Shown here: one piece after another, positions 32,305-41,048 of the stretch
Layout of the letters: each line of letters begins with the position of its first letter
How positions within the stretch are numbered: the stretch's first letter is position 1
Origin: Flavobacteriales bacterium
Lineage (GTDB): Bacteria; Bacteroidota; Bacteroidia; Flavobacteriales; BACL11
Length of the DNA: 64,000 nt
NCBI GenBank assembly: GCA_028122735.1
Contig: JAOHSR010000001.1
Coordinates: forward strand, 103,798-167,797
Reading direction: 5' to 3'
Translations under genes and position numbers: made by a program
The notes under the pieces: model-generated
Database searches by the model: none
What the model saw: the letters and a program-made list of their open reading frames with translations, nothing else
Told to the model about the DNA's origin: nothing

Positions 32305-33734
32305 TTTTTATTTGTTTCTCCAAATGGGTTCGAAAAGTGTAAAAATACTCCTTTTTCACCTAATTCATTTATAGAAAATTCAATTCTTAACATCTTATCA
32401 TAATAGGTTACGTAATCAATACTAAAGCCTCTTCCCCATAGAAGTGTGTTTTCTAGAGAATTTTGATTGTAATTATGCCTGATATTAGTATATCCAAGAT
32501 CAGAAAAAACAGTAGCATAAATTGAGAAGTGAGCCTTGTTGAATTGCTTTCTTTTAATATATTGAAGGTTAATTTTTTTATTTTCTATTAAAATTAATTT
32601 TAATGCAGTTTTTGACAAATAAAAATCTTTTCCATCAACAACGTAAAACTCATATCCTCTTACATAATCTTCAAATCCAAGTGTTTGATTTGCAAAATAA
32701 GCGAGCTCATCTGCATTACTAATTCTAGATTTAAGGCTTGATCCTAAAATAAATCTATTTGAGAAGTGCCTGTGTTTTTCTAATTGAAAACTAATTTCAT
32801 AATGATTAATAGGGCTTTTAAAAGCAATATTTTTAGAAATCTCAATATCAAAATAATTTCCATTAGTTGGATAAATATTACTGTTTCTATTTTCATGAAT
32901 AAGTTGATAGCTTATTTTTCCAAAACTACCTTTATCATTTGTATTAAGTAGATAGTTTGGGTTTCTGAAAATTATCTCAGTATTAACTTTTGTTGAATGA
33001 TAATCAAAATTTATTTTGTGTTTTGTTTTTAAATTTTTTCTATATATAAACTCAATATTGAGAAGCATTTCGTTAGAGGAAAAAGAATTATCATCTTCAA
33101 AATACACTAACTCATTATTAATTGTTTGATAAAACGTTTTTTTCCTTCTAAAAAACTCAAGATGCGTATTTATTCCAAGAGTTTTTTGTTTATTCATATT
33201 TGGTGTCTCGAACCTTAGCATGTAGTGCTCTTTAAATCCTTTTCTGAATTTGAGCATTAGTAGTTCATTTTGACCTCTAAAGTTTTCGATATTTAGAAAT
33301 AACCCATAATTAAGTCTTGAGAAGTCAGAATAATTGCTGCTTTTAAATTCGTCCCACCAAACATTGAAGTTTCTTTCTGAAATTTCAAGTATTGGATATG
33401 GCCAAATGTACCATCTCTCTGTTACTTCAATTAAGATTATTATATTTTTTTCGTTTACGGTATTACTAATTGTAATGAAGTTAAAAAGGTTAAGATTTGT
33501 TAAGTTAACTTTACTTTCAGCCTCTATTTTTTTTAGTTTGGCAATATCTATTAGATCACCTTTTTTAAAACTTAACTCTCTTAAGATTATAGATTCCTTT
33601 GTGATTTTATTACCTGTAATAATGATTTTTGATATTTGATGCTCTTTAGTTTCTGTAGATATATCATTATTACTTAAACATATATTTATATTAACTGTCA
33701 ATAAACAAATAAAAATTGCTATTAACTTGTTCAT
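32301..33734 (-). CDS. Small Omp85/BamA-TamA-like outer-membrane protein with one apparent POTRA domain
   Basis: Signal peptide; single POTRA-like segment (ISKIIITGNKITKESIILRELSFKKGDLIDIAKLKKIEAESKVNLTNLNLFNFITI); barrel with EDYVRGYEFY. Confidence 0.8.
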   Translation of the reverse strand: MNKLIAIFICLLTVNINICLSNNDISTETKEHQISKIIITGNKITKESIILRELSFKKGDLIDIAKLKKIEAESKVNLTNLNLFNFITISNTVNEKNIIILIEVTERWYIWPYPILEISERNFNVWWDEFKSSNYSDFSRLNYGLFLNIENFRGQNELLMLKFRKGFKEHYMLRFETPNMNKQKTLGINTHLEFFRRKKTFYQTINNELVYFEDDNSFSSNEMLLNIEFIYRKNLKTKHKINFDYHSTKVNTEIIFRNPNYLLNTNDKGSFGKISYQLIHENRNSNIYPTNGNYFDIEISKNIAFKSPINHYEISFQLEKHRHFSNRFILGSSLKSRISNADELAYFANQTLGFEDYVRGYEFYVVDGKDFYLSKTALKLILIENKKINLQYIKRKQFNKAHFSIYATVFSDLGYTNIRHNYNQNSLENTLLWGRGFSIDYVTYYDKMLRIEFSINELGEKGVFLHFSNPFGETNKK

Positions 33735-33841
33735 TAATTCTTTGTTGATTTTGAAAGAGTCATAATTAATTTTTATAAAAAGTAATTATTTTTTAAATAG
33801 CAAACATACTATTTTTTACATTTGTTAAATAAGTTTTTGAG

Positions 33842-34552
33842 ATGACTAAACTGAGTGTTAATATTAATAAAATTGCAACTTTAAGAAATGCTAGAGGAGG
33901 TGATTTCCCAAATGTTTTAAAAGCAGCAGTTGATTGCCAGGCTTTTGGAGCTGATGGGATTACAGTTCATCCAAGACCAGATCAAAGACATATTACTAAG
34001 AAAGATGCATTTGATCTTAAAGGCGTAATTACAACAGAATATAATATTGAGGGCTATCCTTCTAAAGATTTTATTGAAATGGTTTTAGAGATATCTCCTG
34101 ATCAAGTAACACTTGTTCCGGACGCTGTTGATGTAATCACATCAGACAGTGGTTGGGATACTATAACACATAATTCATTTTTAAAAGAAATAATTACAGA
34201 GTTTAAGGCAAACGGTATTAGAACTTCAATTTTTGTTAATCCTGAAGTCAAAATAATTGAAGGGGCCAAATTATGTGGAACTGATAGAATAGAGTTATAT
34301 ACAGAAGATTATGCATCTAGATATTCTGTTGATAAAAATCAAGCCATTTTCCCATATTTGGCCGCAGCTGAAAAAGCTCTTGAGTATGACCTTAAAATTA
34401 ATGCTGGTCATGATTTAAATCTTAATAATCTAGGTTTTTTTGTGGATAACATTAATCATGTATCAGAGGTCTCTATAGGTCATGCCTTGATCTCAGATGC
34501 CATTTATCTAGGTCTTGAAAATACAATACAAATGTATAAACGATTATTATGA
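33842..34552 (+). CDS. pdxJ: Pyridoxine 5'-phosphate synthase
   Basis: LSVNINKIATLRNARGGDFPNV, GADGITVHPRPDQRHI, NAGHDLNLNNL, EVSIGHALISDAI. Confidence 0.97.
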   Translation: MTKLSVNINKIATLRNARGGDFPNVLKAAVDCQAFGADGITVHPRPDQRHITKKDAFDLKGVITTEYNIEGYPSKDFIEMVLEISPDQVTLVPDAVDVITSDSGWDTITHNSFLKEIITEFKANGIRTSIFVNPEVKIIEGAKLCGTDRIELYTEDYASRYSVDKNQAIFPYLAAAEKALEYDLKINAGHDLNLNNLGFFVDNINHVSEVSIGHALISDAIYLGLENTIQMYKRLL

Positions 34553-35337
34553 TGTTTTCTAGAATTTATGGTAAAGGGCAAGCGGTTATTATTATACATG
34601 GCCTTTTTGGAATGAGTGATAACTGGAATTCAATTGGAAAAAAAATATCTGACAATTTTAATGTACATATTATTGACTTAAGGAATCATGGTAGGTCTTT
34701 TCATAATAATAATTTTTCATACCATGATATGTCTAATGATCTGCAAGAATATCTGTTTCAACATAATATTCAAAAACCAATTTTAATAGGCCATTCCCTT
34801 GGGGGAAAAGTAGCTATGGATTTTTGTTTTAAAAACGCAGAAAAAGTGAAAGGACTAATTGTTGTTGATATAGCGCCTAAAACTTATAATGTTGATTTTC
34901 ATAATAAACTGTTAAATATTCTCAATAGTTTGCCTATTAGTAATTATAATAGTAGAGATGAAATTGATAAAGTTCTTTCTAAATCTATTACTGAATTATC
35001 TATAAGATCTTTCTTAATGAAGAGTCTTTACAGAGATGGGGATAAAAGTTTTAATTGGCGATTTAATATAGAAGTTCTAAAAAAAGAGCTTAGTAATATT
35101 AAAAATGCAGATTTTTTAAATGGAGAGCTTACCCTTCCAACAGTTTTCATAAAAGGAGGTAATTCTAACTATATAAATTCTGTTGATGAGAGTTTGATTT
35201 CAAAGCATTTTAAAAATTCAAGAATAAGAGAAGTTGTTGGGGCAGGACATTGGGTTCATGCTGAAAAACCAAACCTTTTTTATGATGAGGTTATAACTTT
35301 TATAACTCAAGAACTAGGTTGTCCATTGCAAAATTAA
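34549..35337 (+). CDS. Alpha/beta-hydrolase fold protein
   Basis: IIIHGLFGMSDNWNSIGK, DLRNHGRS, LIGHSLGGKVAMDF. Confidence 0.92.
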   Translation: MMFSRIYGKGQAVIIIHGLFGMSDNWNSIGKKISDNFNVHIIDLRNHGRSFHNNNFSYHDMSNDLQEYLFQHNIQKPILIGHSLGGKVAMDFCFKNAEKVKGLIVVDIAPKTYNVDFHNKLLNILNSLPISNYNSRDEIDKVLSKSITELSIRSFLMKSLYRDGDKSFNWRFNIEVLKKELSNIKNADFLNGELTLPTVFIKGGNSNYINSVDESLISKHFKNSRIREVVGAGHWVHAEKPNLFYDEVITFITQELGCPLQN

Positions 35338-36181
35338 AACCTAACTTTTTCACTTCGAATTGCTCTTTGCTTTCTTTAATTATAAGAGGATTAGTATGGT
35401 TAAGATGAGTGAAAAACACTTTTTGTTTATTTTGTTTTGATAAATCCTTAAAAAGCTTCATGCTTTCCTTTACAAATGGATGCGGTATTTTACTCATATC
35501 TCTACCAAGCTCACCATCTTGATAAAATGTTCCATCAAGCAAAGCATAATCAACAATCTTTATCATTTCTATTATGTCTTTGTCCCACAGGTGCCACTTA
35601 TCAATATCTGGTATATACAATAGCTTTTTTTTCATTGTAGATACCAAATAACAAACTGTTTCAGAATATTCATCTCTATGAGGAACTAAAATTGGAGTAA
35701 TACTAATTCGTGAATTTAATTTTATAGTAAGCTCATTTTGGATTTTTTCTAATGTAATATTTTGAAGTTTTATTAATTGATCCCATGGGCCATTATTGCT
35801 TAAAAAGTCAAACATTCTCTGCATACAGTAAACTTTTATTTTCTTGCTCCCAATTACTTCTTGACCTAATTGAGCTAAGCCAAGATAGTGTCCGATGTGA
35901 GCGTGAGTTAAAAAAAATCCGTTAATTTTTTCTGATTTGCTTTTTTTATAAAGTTCATTTAGCTGTTCCTTTAAGTCGGGAGTTGCGTCAATTATCCATT
36001 GCTCTGAACTTATGGGGTCTACAATTGCTATAGAGCTGACCCTAGTTGGTTTTTCATTTTTTAAAACAGCATTCTTACAGCATACTTTTTTGCAAATAGC
36101 CATTGGGTACCCACCATCCTGAGCGCTACCAAGTATCATTATATATGGTTTCTTTAATCCTTCTTTTTTGTTTTTAAGCAT
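35300..36181 (-). CDS. PqqB-like MBL-fold protein
   Basis: ILGSAQDGGYPMAICKKVCCKNAVLKNEKPTRVSSIAIVDPISSEQWIIDATPDLKEQL resembles PqqB; overlaps preceding gene by 38 nt (convergent). Confidence 0.8.
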   Translation of the reverse strand: MLKNKKEGLKKPYIMILGSAQDGGYPMAICKKVCCKNAVLKNEKPTRVSSIAIVDPISSEQWIIDATPDLKEQLNELYKKSKSEKINGFFLTHAHIGHYLGLAQLGQEVIGSKKIKVYCMQRMFDFLSNNGPWDQLIKLQNITLEKIQNELTIKLNSRISITPILVPHRDEYSETVCYLVSTMKKKLLYIPDIDKWHLWDKDIIEMIKIVDYALLDGTFYQDGELGRDMSKIPHPFVKESMKLFKDLSKQNKQKVFFTHLNHTNPLIIKESKEQFEVKKLGFNFAMDNLVLEL

Positions 36182-36198
36182 TATGATTCAAAAAGTTT

Positions 36199-36702
36199 TT
36201 ATTTTATCAATTTTTCAAAACAATAATATTCGTTTTTATTTGGCTTTAAATAAATTTCTCCTAAAATTTTATATCCTAAATTCTTATAAAAATTGATAGC
36301 CTTTATATTAGTGTTGTAAGTGTCAAGTCTAATTGATTTTAATTTTTTCTTTGTCACTAATTTTTCTGCAAAAAGCATGAGTTTTTTTCCTGTACCTTTA
36401 CTCCAATATCTTTTATCTACCGCGAGCCTATGAACAACTAAAAATAAGTCTTGCGTATCCTCCCAATTTATTGAAAGATAAGTTTTGTCTTGTTTATTAT
36501 CAATATTTATTCCAGCAATAATTTTGTTTTTTTCTGTAAGTACATAAAATGTTTTGTTTTGAATGTCGTGCAGTATAATTTCTTTGTTTGGATATGTATT
36601 GTCCCATTGATCTATGCCAATTTTAATCATTCCTACAACACAAGAACTGTACATCTTCATGATTTTCTCTATGTCATTTACATTGGCTTGTCTAATTGTC
36701 AT
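36199..36702 (-). CDS. GNAT family N-acetyltransferase
   Basis: MTIRQANVNDIEKIMKMY; HRLAVDKRYWSKGTGKKLM; INFYKNLGYKILGE. Confidence 0.88.
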   Translation of the reverse strand: MTIRQANVNDIEKIMKMYSSCVVGMIKIGIDQWDNTYPNKEIILHDIQNKTFYVLTEKNKIIAGINIDNKQDKTYLSINWEDTQDLFLVVHRLAVDKRYWSKGTGKKLMLFAEKLVTKKKLKSIRLDTYNTNIKAINFYKNLGYKILGEIYLKPNKNEYYCFEKLIK

Positions 36703-37679
36703 TGTATTAAAAGATTACATCCACGCATATCTGAATTTGATAGTCGACCATTAATTTTAAATTCATTCTGATTTAATTTAATTCCTAGATCGTCTGTAGC
36801 AATAAATGAGCATGAGTTTAAATTTGCTAGATCAATAATATTCACCCCTCCTAATTTATTAAAACCTAGAATTGACAGTGGATCATTAATATCTCTAATT
36901 AATATATCCATCCAGCTTGGGCTAAGGAAAACCCCATCTTTTTTTGAATATGCCTGAGAGAGAAGCTCCGTCATCCCATATTCAGAGTGAATATGATTTA
37001 ATCCAAAATCATCTTTAAGTATTTTGTGTAATTCCTCTTTTAGCATTTCCTTTCTTTTGCCTTTCATGCCGCCAGTTTCAATAACTATTGTATTTTTTAA
37101 TTTTTGAGGATATTTTTTTCCGAAATCTAAAAGGGCATATGAAACACCTATTAAAATTGTATTTGTTTTGCTAGACTCTAATATTTTTAATGATTTATTA
37201 AGTTCTTGGAAATTATTATTGTAGAAACCACTAAGTTTATTTTGGCTGATATTTATTAATTCATTTATCATATAAATTAATGAAGAATCTCCATTTTCTT
37301 CATAAGATGGGAGTAGGCCAATTATACATGTGTCTTCAATTTTATGATATTGTTGTAAAAAATTATTGACAAAACTTTTTTTATAAAGCTCTAAATCAGC
37401 CACATAGTGACTGCTTCTAGCTCCGCTAGTACCACTGCTTTTAAAAATTAATTTATGATTAAGATTATTTAAAATAATTTTACTTGTTTTAAAAAAACTA
37501 ATTGGTAAAAAAGGAATTTCTCTTATTGAAGTTGGTTTTTTCCCTTTTAAAATAAAGCTCGAATATTCTGAGTAAAAATTATTGTTTTTGTTTTGATAAT
37601 CAAATATTTTTAAAGCTAATTCCTCAAAATTACTTCGTGATTTTATTTCAAATATTTCATTTGTTTCAAATGATTTCAT
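36699..37679 (-). CDS. LuxE/PaaK-like acyl-activating protein
   Basis: IPFLPISFFKTSKII, LIFKSSGTSGARSSHYV, IVIETGGMKGKRKEM, HSEYGMTELLSQAYS. Confidence 0.82.
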   Translation of the reverse strand: MKSFETNEIFEIKSRSNFEELALKIFDYQNKNNNFYSEYSSFILKGKKPTSIREIPFLPISFFKTSKIILNNLNHKLIFKSSGTSGARSSHYVADLELYKKSFVNNFLQQYHKIEDTCIIGLLPSYEENGDSSLIYMINELINISQNKLSGFYNNNFQELNKSLKILESSKTNTILIGVSYALLDFGKKYPQKLKNTIVIETGGMKGKRKEMLKEELHKILKDDFGLNHIHSEYGMTELLSQAYSKKDGVFLSPSWMDILIRDINDPLSILGFNKLGGVNIIDLANLNSCSFIATDDLGIKLNQNEFKINGRLSNSDMRGCNLLIQ

Positions 37680-37684
37680 ACTTA

Positions 37685-38737
37685 TTATTTATTAAAAATA
37701 TTCAGCAACGTATTCCAGTTAGTATCCTCATTTCTTTCTTTTATGTTTTGAAATTTTTGAGTGGTTACAATCAGATTTTTTAAAATGATTTCATTTTGAT
37801 TGATAGATTTAAAGTATCTAGATTCTGATAAATATTTGGATAAATATTCTTGCTCTGTTTGTCCTGGCGTTGGTATAAGTACTGCGTTTTTTTGAAGTTT
37901 AAACAAGTCCATTATAGTAGAATAACCAGCCCTACATATTATCAGTCTTGATTCTATCATTGCTAAGTTTAATTCCTCTGATGAAAGATGAGACTTAATT
38001 GTTAAGTTATTTATTTTGTCAGTATATTTTTTTTCTGGTTTTCCTTGTAGTAGGAGTGATTTATTCTTGTGAAGTTTTAATTCTCTTATAAGATTTTTTT
38101 CTAAAATTGATCTTTGGGGTTCAGGGCCAGATATTATTGCTAGAATATCATATTTTATTTCACTTCTCTTTTTTGTAAACCTAGATAAAGGACCAATATA
38201 TTTGTAATTTATTGTTGTATTTGTGGTATGTGATAATTTCCCTGCAATACCATTTGTTTTAAAATCTGGGACCCAACATTCAGAGAACTTATCGATTAGT
38301 TTATGGTTTATTTTGTTAATAAAGCTACTAAATATAGGAGCTTGAATCTCAAGCTGATGCGTAATAAATACTGAAGGTATTTCTTTTGAATATATTCCAT
38401 ATCTATTGTCTGAAATTATTCCATCAATTTTAAAGTCATTTATTATTGATTTTAGTTGAGCGTGTTCTTTTTTGATGCTTAATAAGATTTTTGGTATTTG
38501 AATTAAAATAGAAATAGCCATTGGAAGGAATGAGTAGTATTTAATATTATAATCATCTATTTTAATAAAGTCTTGATTTGGAAATTCTTGAATTAATAAT
38601 TTTAATGATCTACCAGAAGAAGCTATAATAACATTGAAATTATGTTCCTGTAATTTTCTAATAATGGGAATACATCTTGTAGCATGTCCAATACCCCAGT
38701 TTAAAGGAGCAACAAGAATATTTTTTTTTAATTTCAT
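37685..38737 (-). CDS. MurG-like (GT28-type) glycosyltransferase
   Basis: ILVAPLNWGIGHATRCIPIIRKL; LIICRAGYSTIMDLFKLQKNAVLIPTPGQTEQEYLSKYL. Confidence 0.85.
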   Translation of the reverse strand: MKLKKNILVAPLNWGIGHATRCIPIIRKLQEHNFNVIIASSGRSLKLLIQEFPNQDFIKIDDYNIKYYSFLPMAISILIQIPKILLSIKKEHAQLKSIINDFKIDGIISDNRYGIYSKEIPSVFITHQLEIQAPIFSSFINKINHKLIDKFSECWVPDFKTNGIAGKLSHTTNTTINYKYIGPLSRFTKKRSEIKYDILAIISGPEPQRSILEKNLIRELKLHKNKSLLLQGKPEKKYTDKINNLTIKSHLSSEELNLAMIESRLIICRAGYSTIMDLFKLQKNAVLIPTPGQTEQEYLSKYLSESRYFKSINQNEIILKNLIVTTQKFQNIKERNEDTNWNTLLNIFNK

Positions 38738-38787
38738 TTAACGAAAATACTTAAAAGACTATATTTTTGTTCAAAATATTTTTTCAA

Positions 38788-39456
38788 TTGGCTAAAAATA
38801 AACTAAAAAAATTTGCTGAGCTTAAAACTTTGGCGCATGTAATTGAACCACCTATTGATGAACCTAATAAATCTTTTGATTTAAAAGGGCAATGGAGTAG
38901 AGATTTTTTTAAAAATGAGAATCCAATTACATTAGAACTTGGTTGTGGTAGGGGGGAATATACAGTTGCCTTAGCAAAAAAATTTCCTCAAAAAAATTTT
39001 ATTGGCATAGATGTTAAAGGATCTAGAATTTGGTCGGGAGCTAAGGAGTCGCAAGAAAATAAATTAACCAATGTTGGTTTTTTAAGAACTAGAGTTGATT
39101 TGATTCAAAAATATTTTTCTAAAAATGAAATTGATGAGATTTGGATTACATTTCCAGACCCCCAATTGAAAAGGTCCAGATTGAAAAAAAGATTAACTCA
39201 TCCAAAATTTCTTAATTTATATAATCAGATTTTAAAGCCTAATTCTGTCATTCATTTAAAAACAGATAGTCAGTTTTTTCACGGATTTACTTTAGGAGTA
39301 ATTTCAGGTGAGGGGCATATATTAAAGGATTCAACAAATGATTTATATGCCTCTGAAGTTCAAAGAGATAATTTAGATATTAAAACTTATTATGAAAAAA
39401 TTTTTCTAAAAAAAGGGATGTCTATTACTTATTTAAAATTTATTTTAAATTATTGA
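38788..39456 (+). CDS. trmB: tRNA (guanine-N7)-methyltransferase, probable TTG start at 38788
   Basis: LELGCGRGEYTVALAKKFPQKNFIGIDVKGSRIW, WITFPDPQLKRSRLKKRLTHPKFL. ORF track starts at 38767, but that lies on a TAnnTTTG-like element; AKNKLKKFAE resembles the usual TrmB N-terminus. Confidence 0.92.
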   Translation: MAKNKLKKFAELKTLAHVIEPPIDEPNKSFDLKGQWSRDFFKNENPITLELGCGRGEYTVALAKKFPQKNFIGIDVKGSRIWSGAKESQENKLTNVGFLRTRVDLIQKYFSKNEIDEIWITFPDPQLKRSRLKKRLTHPKFLNLYNQILKPNSVIHLKTDSQFFHGFTLGVISGEGHILKDSTNDLYASEVQRDNLDIKTYYEKIFLKKGMSITYLKFILNY

Positions 39457-39522
39457 TTAAAAAAACTATAGCTTATACTATCAGCTATTAATAATTTATA
39501 TTTGCATATACAATTATACCCT

Positions 39523-40641
39523 TTGGATTTAAATAAAAAAAATATAAAAGAAGTTTTTAAAAAAGTCATATTTCCAACTACTGATAAGAATTTTATTGAT
39601 TTAAGTGTAATCTTAAATATTCAGCTTTTTGGTAATGAGGTTATTTTAGATATTGAGATTTCAAACCCAAGCCTACAATTTAAAAAACGCATTGAAAATA
39701 TATGCGTCGAGGCTTTGCAAAAACAATTTGGGAAAACTATAGTTGTAAAGCTTAATTTTATAATTAAAAAAGTTGAAAAGGATAATAAGATAAAAGGAAA
39801 TCCAATACCTGGGGTTAAAAATATTATTGCTGTTTCATCGGGTAAAGGAGGTGTAGGGAAATCTACAATTTCTGCGAATTTATCTGTCGCTTTGGTTGAG
39901 TTAGGTTATAAAGTTGGATTAGTAGATGCTGATATCTATGGTCCCTCAATGCCTATTATGTTTGACCTAGTTGGTGAATCTCCAAATGCTATCGATGTTG
40001 ATGGTAAGAAAAAAATGCAGCCTCTTGAAAATTACGGAGTAAAAATGGTATCTATGGGTTTGTTTACTCAGGCTAACCAAGCGATTGTTTGGCGTGGTCC
40101 AATGGCATCAAAAGCTCTTAATCAGCTTATTTGGGATTCTCATTGGGGAGAGTTAGATTATTTAGTAGTCGATTTGCCTCCGGGAACAGGTGATATTCAT
40201 TTATCATTAGTTCAGGCAATTCCAATTACAGGTGCTGTTATTATAAGTACCCCTCAAGAAATTGCATTGGCTGATGCTGAAAAAGGAGTTAATATGTTTA
40301 AAATGGATAGTATTGATGTTCCTGTTTTAGGAATTATTGAAAACATGTCCTTTTTTGTTACGGAAGAAAATCCAGATAAAAAATATTTTATCTTCGGCAA
40401 AGACGGTGCAAAGAATTTAGCTGAAAAGTTAGGTGTTGAACTGCTTGGTCAGATACCAATTGTTCAATCAATAAGGGAAGCTGCTGACGCAGGAAGGCCT
40501 GGGGTTTTACAGTTAAATACTGAAATTTCAAATTCATTTATTAATTTAGCAAAAAAAGTAGTTGTAAGTATTGATGAAAGAAATGCAAATCTTCCAACTA
40601 CAGAGTCTGTTAAAATAACAAACATGAAAGGTTGCTCATAA
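39523..40641 (+). CDS. Mrp/NBP35 family P-loop ATPase (Fe-S carrier), probable TTG start at 39523
   Basis: IIAVSSGKGGVGKSTISANLSVAL, DADIYGPSMPIMF, DLPPGTGDIHLSL. ORF track starts at 39502, which overlaps TATATTTG (39497-39504). Confidence 0.93.
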   Translation: MDLNKKNIKEVFKKVIFPTTDKNFIDLSVILNIQLFGNEVILDIEISNPSLQFKKRIENICVEALQKQFGKTIVVKLNFIIKKVEKDNKIKGNPIPGVKNIIAVSSGKGGVGKSTISANLSVALVELGYKVGLVDADIYGPSMPIMFDLVGESPNAIDVDGKKKMQPLENYGVKMVSMGLFTQANQAIVWRGPMASKALNQLIWDSHWGELDYLVVDLPPGTGDIHLSLVQAIPITGAVIISTPQEIALADAEKGVNMFKMDSIDVPVLGIIENMSFFVTEENPDKKYFIFGKDGAKNLAEKLGVELLGQIPIVQSIREAADAGRPGVLQLNTEISNSFINLAKKVVVSIDERNANLPTTESVKITNMKGCS

Positions 40642-40654
40642 AAATAAGAAAATA

Positions 40655-40906
40655 GTGATAACAAGTAAAAGGATATTAAATAAAATTGAAGCTGCTTTGG
40701 ATGAAATTAGACCTTATCTTAAAAAAGATGGAGGAGATATTGACTTGATTGAAGTTTCAGATGACTATGTTGTAAAGGTGAAATTGCTTGGGGCATGTGA
40801 AACTTGTCATGTGAGTATGATGACCTTAAAAAACGGAGTCGAGATTGCTGTTAAAAATGCTGTTCCTAAAGTTAAGAAAGTTGTTGAAGTTAGTTCCATC
40901 AAATAA
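40655..40906 (+). CDS. NifU C-terminal domain (Nfu-type) protein
   Basis: IRPYLKKDGGDIDLIEVSDDYVVKVKLLGACETCHVSMMTLKNGVE. Confidence 0.92.
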   Translation: MITSKRILNKIEAALDEIRPYLKKDGGDIDLIEVSDDYVVKVKLLGACETCHVSMMTLKNGVEIAVKNAVPKVKKVVEVSSIK

Positions 40907-41048
40907 AATAACCATACTTTTTTTGTCTCATTGATTTTATCCGAAATAGTTATTTAGACTGATTATAAATTACAATATTTCCTCAGTTTTTTGCTAGAGG
41001 GATTAAATAAAATAAATTAATTTTGTCAAGCAAATTGGTGAATGATTT

